64,000 nucleotides of DNA. Source: Lachnospiraceae bacterium. GTDB taxonomy: Bacteria > Bacillota > Clostridia > Lachnospirales > Lachnospiraceae. Below the pieces are notes generated by a model, which worked only from the letters and a program-made list of their open reading frames with translations, did not search any database and was not told the DNA's origin. Numbering within the stretch: the first letter of the stretch is position 1; every line of letters begins with the position of its first letter. Made by a program: the position numbers and the translations under genes. The DNA lies in NCBI GenBank assembly GCA_017412055.1, contig JAFQOW010000039.1, positions 1 to 64,000 of the forward strand, in the 5' to 3' direction. Shown here in pieces: positions 10,241-19,866 of this stretch.

Positions 10241-12331
10241 TTATTCCACACTATTCTCTGCAACCTTAGCTGCTCTTGCTGCAACCTCTGCATCCTGAAT
10301 TTCCTTTGGAGTCTGCTCATATCTTACGAATTCATATTCATAGTTGCCGCGACCACCTGTCATAGAACGAAGAACTGTACAATAACCATAAAGCTCCATC
10401 ATAGGTACTTCAGCTTCTATTATCTGCTTTCCATTAGCTGTTGGATTCATACCAAGCACTCTGCCTCTACGCTTATTCAAATCACCCATAATATCACCAG
10501 AATACTTATCAGGTATTGTCACCTTCAAAGACATAATAGGCTCCAATAACACTGGACCTGCGTCCATAAAGCCCTTTCTAAACGCCTGAATTGTAGCCAT
10601 CTTAAATGCCATTTCTGATGAATCTACTGAATGTGATGAACCATCATATAATACAGCTTTTACACCAACTACAGGATATGCTGCTAAAGGACCCTTTACA
10701 ACTGATTCCTGTAAGCCCTTTTCTACTGCTGGGAAGAAGTTCTTAGGAACTGCACCACCCACTACTTCCTGTTCAAATATATATGGAGTTTCATTATCTC
10801 CTGACGAAGAGAACTTAATCTTAACATGGCCATACTGACCGTGACCACCAGACTGCTTTTTATACTTATATTCTGTGTCCGCAGTCTTCTTAATCGTCTC
10901 ACGGAATGCAAACTTAGGCTTTACAAGCTCTATTTTACACTTATATTCATTCTCAAGTCTGCTCTGGATAACTTCTAACTGAACATCACCCATTGCATAC
11001 AATAAAAGCTGTCTATTTTCTGTATCATTTACAATCTTAAGAGTCTGATCCTCATGCGAAAGCTTTTGAAGTGCCTGAGCTGCCTTATCTATATCATTCT
11101 TATTAGGAACCTTATATCTCATATATGTATATGGCTTTGAAATCTCAAATTTACCATATACTATGGTATTAGCTTTAGTAGACAAGCTATTTCCAGTTCT
11201 AGCAGCTGTAAGCTTAGCTATGGCACCGATATCACCAGCATGAAGCTCTGGCACCTCTATAGGCTTACCACCCTGTAATACATAAAGCTTACTTACTCTC
11301 TCATCTATATCTCTATCCTGATTATAAATCATATCGTCTGATTTAAATACACCTGAACAAACCTTGATAAGAGAGTATTTACCGATAAATGGGTCAACAA
11401 TTGTCTTAAATACATATGCAGACTTAGCCTTGGCAAAATCATAATTAGCCTGAAATACTTCCTTAGTATTCATATTTATACCAGCTATTTCTTTATTTTC
11501 CGGACTTGGAAGATACTTTACAATATCATCTACAAGTGCGTATGTACCCTGACATAATGTATTTGAACCCATCGTAATAGGGACTAAGGAACCATCTATA
11601 ACATTCGCTCTAAGTGCAGCTCTAATCTCATTCTCTGAAAATGTCTCCCCACCAAAGTAGCGCTCCATAAATTCTTCACTGGTCTCTGCTACAGCTTCCA
11701 TAAGAATATCTCTATATAAATTAAGATTTTCTACACTGTAATCTGGAATATCACATTCTACTACATCTTTACCGTTCCATTTTACCGCATTCTCACTAAC
11801 TACATTCACATATCCTACAAATTTCTCATTCTCTCTAATAGGGAAATGGAATGGCGCAATCTTTTTACCATACATCTCTGTCAAAGATTCTACAACATTC
11901 TTAAACGAAGCATTATCTGCGTCCATACCTGTAACATATATGATTCTAGGCAACTTATACTTTTCACAAAGCTCCCACGCTCTCTCTGTACCAGCTTCCA
12001 CGCCAGCCTTACCTGAAACAACTATAATTGCCGCATCTGCTGCACTTATAGCTTCTTCCACTTCACCTATAAAATCAAGATAACCAGGTGTGTCAAGTAC
12101 ATTTATCTTAATTCCTTCCCATTCAATAGGTACTACAGATGTCTGTATAGAAATTTTTCTCTTTTGCTCTTCCTTTCCAAAATCGCTAATTGTATTGCCA
12201 TCATCTACCTTACCCATTCTTGTAGTAATACCTGCAAGATATGCCATAGATTCAACAAGACTTGTCTTTCCAGCTCCACCGTGTCCTAAAAGTACCACGT
12301 TTCTAATCTTTTCCGTCGTGTACACATTCAT
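10241..12331 (-). CDS. EF-G-like translational GTPase (paralogue)
   Basis: A 696-residue protein with the EF-G domain order: GTPase (GHGGAGKT at 16-23, DTPGY at 80-84), domain II, III, IV and V. It differs from housekeeping EF-G: the G4 guanine motif NKxD is replaced by TGMD (134-137), and switch I reads KRKISIQT instead of RGITI. It therefore resembles the 'EF-G-like' paralogues of clostridia rather than the str-operon fusA, and no ribosomal genes are adjacent. The start at 12331 has AGGAGG at 12340-12345; six upstream residues are excluded. The role (alternate translocation, recycling or ribosome rescue) is unknown. Confidence 0.85.
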   Translation of the reverse strand: MNVYTTEKIRNVVLLGHGGAGKTSLVESMAYLAGITTRMGKVDDGNTISDFGKEEQKRKISIQTSVVPIEWEGIKINVLDTPGYLDFIGEVEEAISAADAAIIVVSGKAGVEAGTERAWELCEKYKLPRIIYVTGMDADNASFKNVVESLTEMYGKKIAPFHFPIRENEKFVGYVNVVSENAVKWNGKDVVECDIPDYSVENLNLYRDILMEAVAETSEEFMERYFGGETFSENEIRAALRANVIDGSLVPITMGSNTLCQGTYALVDDIVKYLPSPENKEIAGINMNTKEVFQANYDFAKAKSAYVFKTIVDPFIGKYSLIKVCSGVFKSDDMIYNQDRDIDERVSKLYVLQGGKPIEVPELHAGDIGAIAKLTAARTGNSLSTKANTIVYGKFEISKPYTYMRYKVPNKNDIDKAAQALQKLSHEDQTLKIVNDTENRQLLLYAMGDVQLEVIQSRLENEYKCKIELVKPKFAFRETIKKTADTEYKYKKQSGGHGQYGHVKIKFSSSGDNETPYIFEQEVVGGAVPKNFFPAVEKGLQESVVKGPLAAYPVVGVKAVLYDGSSHSVDSSEMAFKMATIQAFRKGFMDAGPVLLEPIMSLKVTIPDKYSGDIMGDLNKRRGRVLGMNPTANGKQIIEAEVPMMELYGYCTVLRSMTGGRGNYEYEFVRYEQTPKEIQDAEVAARAAKVAENSVE

Positions 12332-12557
12332 AAAGTCTACCTCCTGCAATATAATTTATGTCTCCTGTACAAAATCCATTTCACGTTCTTTTGTACACCT
12401 CTAAATTATATTTTAAGATATATTGTCAGTTTATTCAAGCATTATTTTATATTTGACAATAAATTTATATACCATTATAGGATATATCACAACACAAGCA
12501 TCAAATGTCAGACTCTAACTTACTATAATTTAAAGTATATATATTAATTAACAAAAC

Positions 12558-12600
12558 AAAAATATCCCCTACAGACAAGATTTTCTCATCTGTAGGGGAT
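12558..12600 (-). terminator. intrinsic terminator of the flotillin gene
   Basis: On the minus strand ATCCCCTACAGA pairs with TCTGTAGGGGAT across 13 nt, followed by ATTTTTGTTTTG, directly after the flotillin stop. Confidence 0.85.
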
Positions 12601-12609
12601 AATTTATTA

Positions 12610-14127
12610 CTATTCAGTCTTAGAATCAACCTTAACATTTACGTCATTGTCAATTCCTGTTACATTAAGGTTTTTATTAACCTTTGCATCATATGTGTCA
12701 GCCTTGATTATCTCGTTTATATCAATGCCTGTTGTCTCTTTAACAGATTCAATCGTCTTAGCAAGTACTGCTGGAACATATCCACCCATTGAACTTACTC
12801 CTGAACTATTACCTGCACCACCGCCATCTATAATAGTAACCTTATCAATTGATTCAAGTGGCTTAGCAATTGCAGCCGCCATATCTGGCAATGTATTTAC
12901 AATCATCTCTAAAATAGCTGCTCTACCGTACTTAGCCATAGCATCTGCCTTACGCTCCAACGCTTCTGCTTCGGCGATACCTTTTTGCTTAATAGCTTCC
13001 GCCTCAGCGCAACCGATTGCTGCAATACCAGCAGCCTCCTGCTCCTTAGCATACTTAGCTGCTTCAGCCTTAACCTTTTCAGCCTCTGCTCTCTGTGTTT
13101 CTTCGTATTTCTTAGCTTCTGCTTCCTTCTGACGCTTAAATAAGTCAGCCTGTGCATTCTGCTCAATTCTATACTTTTCAGCCTCTGCCTGCTTTCTAAT
13201 GGTAGCAGCAAGCTCCTGCTCCTTAACTTCTGCTTCCTTAGCCTTAAGTTCTACTTCTCTTTCCTGCTTAGCGATATCAGCATTTGTAGCTGTGATTTCT
13301 AAAATCTTACGCTGTTCCTCTTCCTGAATTCTGTATGCGGCAGCAGCCTCAGCCTTCTTAGCATCAGAAAGCTTCTGAAGTTCAGCCTCCTTAATACTTA
13401 ACTCATTCTGCTTAATAGCAATCTCTGTCATAGCATTAACTTCAGCTTCATTAGCTAATTTCTTAGCCTCTGCCTGAGCTATAGCTACGTCTCTATCAGC
13501 TTCAGCCTTAGCGATTGACGCTTCCTTCTGAATCTTAGACATATTATCCTGTCCAAGAGCATTAATCAATTCATTTTCATCGATAATTCTCTGAATGTTA
13601 CAAGAAATAATCTTAACACCGAGAGCACTCATATCTCTCTGTGCCTTTTCCTGAACCTGATCACCGAATTTTTGTCTATTATTACATATTTCCTTAAGGT
13701 TAATAGTACCGATAATTTCACGCATATTACCCTGTAAAGAATCTGTTAACGCTTCTCTAATATGATTCTCATCCATATTTAAGAAGTTCTTCTGTGCCAA
13801 TGCAATACCTTCTGGTGATTCGATATCAAGCGCAATCTTAGCAATAGCATCCACATCTACACCGATGAAGTCAAGTGTAGGAATATAGCCATTTGTCTTA
13901 ATATCAACACTTATCTGCTTTGCGATAAGAATATCCTTTCTTTCGAAGAATGGAATTCTAATACCCGCTTTACCAATTAAAATCTTAGGCTTCTTTCTTA
14001 AACCTGAAATAATGAACACCTTATCTGATGGTGCCTTCTCATATCCTGCAAGGAGGAATACGATTAATAATAAAACTCCCACGATAACTGCGATTATCCA
14101 TGGATTTTCTGAAATAAATTGTAACAT
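12610..14127 (-). CDS. flotillin-family SPFH protein
   Basis: A 505-residue membrane-microdomain scaffold. One N-terminal helix (about 9-28, IIAVIVGVLLLIVFLLAGY) anchors it; the SPFH/band-7 domain covers about 30-200. A long Ala/Glu/Lys-rich coiled coil follows (about 195-400, many EAExxK repeats), then a Gly-rich C-terminal tail. This matches the FloT/YuaG architecture. The NfeD partner often encoded next to flotillins is not adjacent; the gene is a single unit with its own terminator. A good ribosome-binding site precedes the ATG. Confidence 0.9.
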   Translation of the reverse strand: MLQFISENPWIIAVIVGVLLLIVFLLAGYEKAPSDKVFIISGLRKKPKILIGKAGIRIPFFERKDILIAKQISVDIKTNGYIPTLDFIGVDVDAIAKIALDIESPEGIALAQKNFLNMDENHIREALTDSLQGNMREIIGTINLKEICNNRQKFGDQVQEKAQRDMSALGVKIISCNIQRIIDENELINALGQDNMSKIQKEASIAKAEADRDVAIAQAEAKKLANEAEVNAMTEIAIKQNELSIKEAELQKLSDAKKAEAAAAYRIQEEEQRKILEITATNADIAKQEREVELKAKEAEVKEQELAATIRKQAEAEKYRIEQNAQADLFKRQKEAEAKKYEETQRAEAEKVKAEAAKYAKEQEAAGIAAIGCAEAEAIKQKGIAEAEALERKADAMAKYGRAAILEMIVNTLPDMAAAIAKPLESIDKVTIIDGGGAGNSSGVSSMGGYVPAVLAKTIESVKETTGIDINEIIKADTYDAKVNKNLNVTGIDNDVNVKVDSKTE

Positions 14128-14241
14128 GTCCTTTTATCTCCTTTTCTTTATGTATTTTAGACATAATTTTACAATTATTGTCATAAATTGTCAAACACTT
14201 CTCAATCCTTTTTTCATAAATAGACTTTTTATAGCATTATA

Positions 14242-14274
14242 AAAGGCTACTATTTCAAGGAATTAGTAGCCTTT
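14242..14274 (-). terminator. intrinsic terminator of the amino-sugar gene cluster
   Basis: AAAGGCTACTA (14242-14252) is complementary to TAGTAGCCTTT (14264-14274), with a short T-run on the minus strand. It follows the beta-helix gene. Confidence 0.65.
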
Positions 14275-14296
14275 GTAAGTCTTTAACTTATATTTT

Positions 14297-14971
14297 CTAG
14301 TACTTTTTTACTACATTATCTTTATCTTTAAAAATGCTGTTTGCAGGAATAACTCCACGCACTCTTGAAAGCGGATAAATATTGCTGTTCCTTCCCACAA
14401 CGGTTCCAGGATTAAGAACTGAATTACATCCTACTTCTACATTATCTCCAAGCATAGCACCAAACTTCTTTAAGCCTGTCTCTATCTCTTCCTTTGTATC
14501 ATAACAATCCTTAACTACCACCAATGTCTTATCAGACTTAACATTTGAAGTAATAGAGCCCGCACCCATATGTGACTTATATCCTAAAATAGAATCGCCT
14601 ACATAATTGTAATGTGGCACCTGAACGCTATTAAAGATAATTACATTCTTAAGCTCTGTAGAGTTACCTACCACTGAGCCTTTTCCTACGATAGCACTAC
14701 CTCTTATAAATGCACAGTGACGAATTTCCGCATCCTCATCAATGATAAGTGGACCGTTAAGAGCAGCTGTTGGTGCAACCTTAGCACTTTTTGCTACCCA
14801 TATATCCTCCCCGCGCTTCTCAAACTTCTCTACATCAAGAGTAGGACCTATTTCCTTTATAAAATCACTAATTCCCTTAAGAGCCTCCCAAGGATACTCA
14901 AACTTTCCTAAGTATTCCCCAGCTATAGTCTCTTCCAATGTATATAAGTTTTTTATCTTTGCATTTTCCAT
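14297..14971 (-). CDS. left-handed beta-helix sugar-nucleotide/acyl transferase-like protein
   Basis: A 224-residue protein resembling the C-terminal left-handed beta-helix part of GlmU-type enzymes, without the pyrophosphorylase domain. Hexapeptide-repeat rungs run from about residue 55 to 210 (VAKSAKVAPTAALNGPLIIDEDAEIRHC is represented by the stretch at 58-85). Its ATG at 14971 overlaps the nagB stop by one base (TAATG), so it is translationally coupled; a start eight codons upstream would lie inside nagB and lacks a better ribosome-binding site. The context suggests a role with glucosamine or UDP-sugars, but the substrate cannot be told. Annotated homologues are often called UDP-N-acetylglucosamine pyrophosphorylase-like. 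Confidence 0.75.
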   Translation of the reverse strand: MENAKIKNLYTLEETIAGEYLGKFEYPWEALKGISDFIKEIGPTLDVEKFEKRGEDIWVAKSAKVAPTAALNGPLIIDEDAEIRHCAFIRGSAIVGKGSVVGNSTELKNVIIFNSVQVPHYNYVGDSILGYKSHMGAGSITSNVKSDKTLVVVKDCYDTKEEIETGLKKFGAMLGDNVEVGCNSVLNPGTVVGRNSNIYPLSRVRGVIPANSIFKDKDNVVKKY

Positions 14972-15714
14972 TAGATTAACCCCTTCTCTGTACATAAGCT
15001 TAATGCATCCTCATCAGCGATTACGATGCAATCTGCGTGTAACTGCAAAATAGATGCTGGCACCTGTGGCTTAACTGGTCCAAAGCATGTATCATATACA
15101 GCCTGTGCCTTAGCCTTACCATTTGCAAGAAGAAGAATCTTCTTAGCTGACATAATGTTCTCGATACCCATTGTGTAAGCCTGTGTAGGAACCTCATCAA
15201 TTGAATTGAAGAATCTAGCATTAGCCTCTCTTGTACCTTCCTCCAATGTAACAAGATGTGTACCCTTTACAAATTCATCACATGGCTCATTGAAACCAAT
15301 ATGAGCATTACCGCCGATTCCAAGAAGCTGTAAATCTATACCACCAAGCTCCTTAATAAGCTGATTGTATCTCTCACACTCAGCCTCACCATCGTCTACT
15401 AAACCAGCTGGCACATTTGTGTTAGCCTTGTCGATATTTACATGGTCAAATAAATTTGTATTCATAAAGTATCTGTAGCTCTGATCATGGTCTCCACTAA
15501 GTCCCTTGTACTCATCTAAGTTTACAGACTTAATCTTAGAAAAATCATATCTTCCTTCTTCATAGCCCTTTATAAGCTCCTTGTATGCACCCACTGGTGT
15601 TGAACCTGTAGCGAGACCAAGGACTGCGTCTGGCTTTAACACTACTAAGCTACCGATAATATCTGCAGCCTTCTTGCTGAGTTCTTCGTAATTCTTTGTT
15701 TTAATGATAATCAT
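14971..15714 (-). CDS. nagB: glucosamine-6-phosphate deaminase
   Basis: NagB converts glucosamine-6-phosphate to fructose-6-phosphate and ammonia. The 247-residue protein shows LGLATGSTPVGAY (phosphate loop, about 33-45), NLDEYKGL with the catalytic Asp, and LLGIGGNAHIGFNEP (about 130-145) with the ring-opening His. It lies between glmM and a beta-helix transferase in the same orientation, linking amino-sugar catabolism and synthesis. The spacing to glmM is about 73 nt. Confidence 0.96.
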   Translation of the reverse strand: MIIIKTKNYEELSKKAADIIGSLVVLKPDAVLGLATGSTPVGAYKELIKGYEEGRYDFSKIKSVNLDEYKGLSGDHDQSYRYFMNTNLFDHVNIDKANTNVPAGLVDDGEAECERYNQLIKELGGIDLQLLGIGGNAHIGFNEPCDEFVKGTHLVTLEEGTREANARFFNSIDEVPTQAYTMGIENIMSAKKILLLANGKAKAQAVYDTCFGPVKPQVPASILQLHADCIVIADEDALSLCTEKGLI

Positions 15715-15787
15715 TTTGGTATCCTCCCATATAATATAAATATAAAAATATTTATTTAAAATTTCCAGTTTTTATACACTGTCCATT

Positions 15788-17137
15788 TTATACCGCATGT
15801 CCCTGTGCCTTGATAACCTCAATAACACTATCTACATATGCTTCACATTCTTCTAATGTAGCAGCCTCAACCATTACTCTGATAACTGGCTCTGTACCAC
15901 TTTCACGTACAAGAATTCTACCGTCATCACCTAACTTTTCTGCCACTTCATTTACAATAGCTACAACCTTTTCATCAGCTCTAGCCTCTGGCTTACTCTT
16001 AACTCTGATATTCTTAAGGACCTGTGGAAATACCTTAAATGGCGCTGCTAATTCAATAAGTTTCTTATCCGTAAGCATCTTAGCTTCCATAAGCATAAGA
16101 GATGTAAGAATTCCATCACCTGTTGTCGCATACTTGCTAAATATAATATGACCAGACTCCTCGCCACCTATTCCGTGACCGTTGGCAATCATATTTTCAT
16201 ACACGTACTTATCGCCTACAGCAGTTTTTTCATAGTTAATACCTGCCTCATCAAAAGCCTTGTATAAACCAAAGTTAGACATAACTGTTGTAACAACTGT
16301 ATTATTTGGTAACTTATCCTTGCTCTTTAAATATGTTCCATAAATATAAAGAATTGAATCGCCATTGATAATACTTCCGTCCTCGCCGATAGCTATACAT
16401 CTGTCAGCATCACCGTCATATGCAAAACCTACATCTAAGCCATTTTCTACTACATACTTCTGTAACACTTCTATATGAGTAGAACCACAGTTAGTATTGA
16501 TATTCACTCCGTCTGGCGCATTATTTATAACGTGTGTCTCAGCCCCAAGTGCATCGAATACGCTCTTTGCTATCTGCCAAGAGCTACCATTTGCACAATC
16601 AAGACCTACCTTTATATTTTTCATTGAATATGATACGTTTGAGATAAGGTATCCTATGTATCTGTTTCTTCCTGCCACATAGTCAACTGTACGACCAATC
16701 TCGTCTTTTCTAGCTATTGGAAGCTCACCATACTCGCCATCGAGGAACTTCTCTACCTCTGCGATAGTGTCCTCTTCCATTTTTTCACCCTTACCGTTTA
16801 AAAGCTTAATTCCATTGTCATAAAATGGATTATGGCTTGCAGAAATCATAATACCGCAATCAAACTCGTCTACCTTTGTGATATATGCCACAGAAGGTGT
16901 AGTTGTAACGTGCATAAGATATGCATCTGCACCTGACGCTGTAATACCTGTAACCAAGGCATACTCAAACATATACGAAGATCTTCTTGTATCCTTACCT
17001 ATAACGATACGACATTTCTTATCGTTCTTTTTTCCGTAGTACCAACCTAAAAAACGGCCGATTTTAACAGCGTGCTCATATGTTAAATCAGCATTTGCTT
17101 CACCTCTAAAACCGTCCGTTCCAAAATATTTTCCCAT
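15788..17137 (-). CDS. glmM: phosphoglucosamine mutase
   Basis: GlmM interconverts glucosamine-6-phosphate and glucosamine-1-phosphate for peptidoglycan precursor synthesis. The four-domain alpha-D-phosphohexomutase fold is shown by GTDGFRG (6-12), the phosphoserine loop MISASHNP with Ser101, the metal loop DGDADR (about residue 240), and the phosphate loop RESGTEPVIRV near the C-terminus. The start at 17137 follows an AGGAG at suitable distance; an upstream GTG would add seven residues covering that site. The length of 449 is typical. It heads the amino-sugar group. Confidence 0.96.
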   Translation of the reverse strand: MGKYFGTDGFRGEANADLTYEHAVKIGRFLGWYYGKKNDKKCRIVIGKDTRRSSYMFEYALVTGITASGADAYLMHVTTTPSVAYITKVDEFDCGIMISASHNPFYDNGIKLLNGKGEKMEEDTIAEVEKFLDGEYGELPIARKDEIGRTVDYVAGRNRYIGYLISNVSYSMKNIKVGLDCANGSSWQIAKSVFDALGAETHVINNAPDGVNINTNCGSTHIEVLQKYVVENGLDVGFAYDGDADRCIAIGEDGSIINGDSILYIYGTYLKSKDKLPNNTVVTTVMSNFGLYKAFDEAGINYEKTAVGDKYVYENMIANGHGIGGEESGHIIFSKYATTGDGILTSLMLMEAKMLTDKKLIELAAPFKVFPQVLKNIRVKSKPEARADEKVVAIVNEVAEKLGDDGRILVRESGTEPVIRVMVEAATLEECEAYVDSVIEVIKAQGHAV

Positions 17138-17262
17138 ATAGTAGTTCTCCTTTTCCACTTATATACATAAGTTTTTCAACTTTTTTATTTTATCACTACT
17201 ATATGTACCGTGCAAGAAAAAAATGTTGTTTAAATTAACTTTTTTAATAAAAAACCAAAGTG

Positions 17263-17757
17263 CTATTCAGAAAAATAATCTTTCAATTCATATACTCTTT
17301 CTTCTGTCATCTCTGCTGCCTTCATCATTGCAGACAATGTTGCTATGCTTCCATCCTTATACTCTATCTGAATTTTCTTAATTTCCATTTCTCTCTCTTT
17401 TAACCATTTCTCTTGATATGCTTCAAAGCTTTCTTTTATACTTTTACTAACAGTATCTTTTAATACATTATACATATCATTCATTGTATTATCCCAGATA
17501 GTATATATTTCTGTTGCCAATTGATTCATCTCTGTCTGATTTAAGGATTCATCCTGTAATCTTTCATTTAATGCAGCTACTTCTTTTTTTGCTGACTCTA
17601 TTTTTCCATCTACATCATACTTAGTTTCACTTTCTGTAGCTACAGTAGTATCTTTTCCATTGTCCTTTTCGCTATTACCTTTACATGCTGCCAAACATAT
17701 TAATGCAGCTCCAAATACTACAGCTATCTTACATTTTGTGATTAGATTCTTTTTCAT
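17263..17757 (-). CDS. hypothetical lipoprotein
   Basis: A 164-residue protein with a lipoprotein signal peptide: a basic start MKKNLITKCK, a hydrophobic stretch and lipobox LAAC, so Cys at about residue 24 would be lipidated. The mature part is mostly helical and highly charged, with a likely coiled coil (DGKIESAKKEVAALNERLQ and following). The start at 17757 is chosen because GAGGAGG lies about 9 nt upstream and the signal peptide then begins at residue 1. No family was recognised. It lies about 100 nt downstream of the YitT-family gene. Confidence 0.7.
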   Translation of the reverse strand: MKKNLITKCKIAVVFGAALICLAACKGNSEKDNGKDTTVATESETKYDVDGKIESAKKEVAALNERLQDESLNQTEMNQLATEIYTIWDNTMNDMYNVLKDTVSKSIKESFEAYQEKWLKEREMEIKKIQIEYKDGSIATLSAMMKAAEMTEERVYELKDYFSE

Positions 17758-17857
17758 TGCTAATATCCTCCTCTTATAAATACTTGATAATTTCATAATA
17801 ACTCTACATTTTAATAAATACAACTAAAACTTATTCTCTTTTTCTATGATGATGGTA

Positions 17858-18757
17858 TTAATATTTAAGAAAATTACCATAAATTTCATTTACGGTTTCT
17901 GCAAATGAGAATGTATTATCATATTTTTTTAATATTTTGTTAAGCTCAATTATCTGATGCTTATTAATAACACAAATAAGTACCGTTTTTGTTTCATGAG
18001 TAAAAGAACCCATAGCCTCTATCTGTGTAGAACCATGATGTAGCTTTTCACTTATTTCAGATGTAATCTCCTCTGGATGGGATGTAATTATAGTAAATTT
18101 ACAAGCACTCTTAGTTCCTCTTATAATCGCACTACCCACATAACTAGAAACAAATGAATACGTTATACATAAGCATACTGGCTTATAGTCATAAATCATA
18201 TTCCCATTTAAATCCTTTGTTGCATACACAAAAAAAGATGCTATTGCCACAAAACTGTTAATTACAAATGTAATCCAAAAGAAATTAAGCTCTGGCTTTT
18301 TCTTACTGATATATTTGGAAATAATATCAGTTCCGCCAGTTGATGCATTATTTCTAAAACAAGTACCGTACACAACACCACTTATTACACCACTAAGTAT
18401 TGCTGGAAATATAGTATCATGTCCCATTGATTTATACTGAAATTCTTCCAAACCAAGGTTTTGTAGATATAAAAATACAAATGAATAGGTAATACAAAAA
18501 CATAATGAATACTTTGCAAATCTCTTCTGTACAAAGAAATATGCAAATATACATAATGGTACATTGATAATCAATGACATATAGCCAATACTAAAGCCTG
18601 TCTTATACTGAATCATAGTGGCTATACCATTAAGACCAGCTGGTGCAAAATTATTTTCTACTACAAAGAGCTGATAATTAAAAGCTAATAATATAGCTAT
18701 GGCAATAATTATTATATATCTAGATATATTTCTAATGTGTTTTTTATATATACTCAT
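17858..18757 (-). CDS. YitT family membrane protein (DUF2179)
   Basis: A 299-residue protein with five to six N-terminal transmembrane helices (about 13-190) and a C-terminal cytosolic DUF2179 domain (about 210-299, ending KILKKYDNTFSFAETVNEIYGNF). The motif GLNGIATMIQY in the first loop and SGVVYG.. GGTDIISKYI are typical of YitT. The function of the family is not established. AGGAGG precedes the ATG, which also overlaps the stop of a 51-codon ORF (ATGA). Confidence 0.88.
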   Translation of the reverse strand: MSIYKKHIRNISRYIIIIAIAILLAFNYQLFVVENNFAPAGLNGIATMIQYKTGFSIGYMSLIINVPLCIFAYFFVQKRFAKYSLCFCITYSFVFLYLQNLGLEEFQYKSMGHDTIFPAILSGVISGVVYGTCFRNNASTGGTDIISKYISKKKPELNFFWITFVINSFVAIASFFVYATKDLNGNMIYDYKPVCLCITYSFVSSYVGSAIIRGTKSACKFTIITSHPEEITSEISEKLHHGSTQIEAMGSFTHETKTVLICVINKHQIIELNKILKKYDNTFSFAETVNEIYGNFLKY

Positions 18758-18909
18758 ATAAGAAACCTCCTCGTAATAGGTATTACTTTTTTTCCATTCA
18801 TATAAAAAATAGCACCATTATCTTCTAAATCTTTTGAAGAAATATCAGATAAATATGTGTCAACACAGTCCATCGTTATTTTTCTTATTTCTAAAAGAAT
18901 TTTATTCAT
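18754..18909 (-). CDS. small 51-residue ORF coupled to the YitT-family gene
   Basis: The reading frame begins MNKILLEIRKITMDCVDTYL and ends ITRRFLI; its TGA overlaps the next ATG as ATGA, a classic coupling arrangement. An AAGGAAGAG sequence lies 5-13 nt before the ATG. The composition looks like coding sequence but no homologue is recognised. It could instead be the tail of a decayed gene, together with the ORF just upstream. Confidence 0.4.
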   Translation of the reverse strand: MNKILLEIRKITMDCVDTYLSDISSKDLEDNGAIFYMNGKKVIPITRRFLI

Positions 18910-18957
18910 ATATTCTCTTCCTTAACATCAAATTTAACATAAATCGAAGTTATCTAG

Positions 18958-19098
18958 CTAAATATCTACTCCCATATATCCATAAGAACTTAATTTTAAA
19001 TATTTTTTCACCTCTGCTAACTGTTGTTCAAATTGTTCCTTCGAATCAAGATGATAAAACATAACATCATCAATTCTAAAGCTGACACGATACAACAC
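18958..19098 (-). CDS. possible small ORF or gene remnant (46 residues)
   Basis: From a GTG at 19098 the frame reads YRVSFRIDDVMFYHLDSKEQ and continues to a stop at 18958 (ending YGYMGVDI). The residue use looks protein-like, but the start is weak and no ribosome-binding site is clear. It may be a fragment of a decayed gene that once included the ORF at 18754-18909. Confidence 0.25.
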   Translation of the reverse strand: MLYRVSFRIDDVMFYHLDSKEQFEQQLAEVKKYLKLSSYGYMGVDI

Positions 19099-19113
19099 TT
19101 ACTCATAAACATC

Positions 19114-19866
19114 TTACAACAGATACATTTTTTTCAATATATATAACGCCTCATCCAATTCCATATCAAGTCCAATATTCTTCATATTAATACGTTCTTC
19201 TGGCATTCTTTTAACAAACTGTCTAACATCATCTTTAACTGTTTCCGGTGTATTAATTACCTCATCAGGATTTATTATATTCATCAAACGGAATACATCA
19301 TTTTTATGCTTCTTAATGTCAATTGAATTTACATGTTCACCCTCACTTTTTCGTCTGCAAAGGTCTAACCATGCCCTCATCTTAAACGGAATCAGATGCT
19401 CTGCGCCTAAAACACCGACACCATTTACTACTTTTCTTCCGCTCACCATAAACTCGTAGTAGTCATCATTCAACATTATAGCCGAAAGACTGGATATTTC
19501 ATCTGAAATATGTAATGGAGTGATTACCATATCACTTTCATGCAACTGATACCCCGGATCTTTTGAAAACAGTTCTATCATTATTGGATAATTCGTATTC
19601 TGTGGTTCAGTAAAGCGATAGAAATGCAACTTCTCAGAACTTTTCCAACCACATCTATATGCACCATCCTTAATAAACTTCCATAATACTTCACCAAACT
19701 CTTCAAATCGGTTTTCAATCAACAAAATCATATCAATATCTCTAGTTGCCCTAAAATCAAGATTTGCTTTGTTCATCAGAATATCACAAGCCGTACCACC
19801 GATAATTGTATAACAATCCTCATACCCCTTAAATGCTTCTCTAAAAGCTTCCAGGCCTATTACCAT
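19114..19866 (-). CDS. AbiEii-like nucleotidyltransferase (putative toxin)
   Basis: A 250-residue protein with a minimal nucleotidyltransferase core: IGGTACDIL (22-30) and RATRDIDMIL (39-48), giving the GG...DxD signature with Asp43 and Asp45. Such domains occur in AbiEii/MenT-type toxins that modify tRNA, and in antibiotic nucleotidyltransferases. Its start overlaps the preceding wHTH gene by 7 nt. The pairing of a wHTH regulator then a nucleotidyltransferase is the arrangement of AbiE type IV toxin-antitoxin modules. The substrate is not deducible. Confidence 0.75.
   Translation of the reverse strand: MVIGLEAFREAFKGYEDCYTIIGGTACDILMNKANLDFRATRDIDMILLIENRFEEFGEVLWKFIKDGAYRCGWKSSEKLHFYRFTEPQNTNYPIMIELFSKDPGYQLHESDMVITPLHISDEISSLSAIMLNDDYYEFMVSGRKVVNGVGVLGAEHLIPFKMRAWLDLCRRKSEGEHVNSIDIKKHKNDVFRLMNIINPDEVINTPETVKDDVRQFVKRMPEERINMKNIGLDMELDEALYILKKMYLL

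Noticed and set aside
18834-19064. Plus-strand 76-codon ORF near the YitT-family gene
   Set aside because: The residue pattern is not protein-like, and the minus strand has better candidate frames in the same place.
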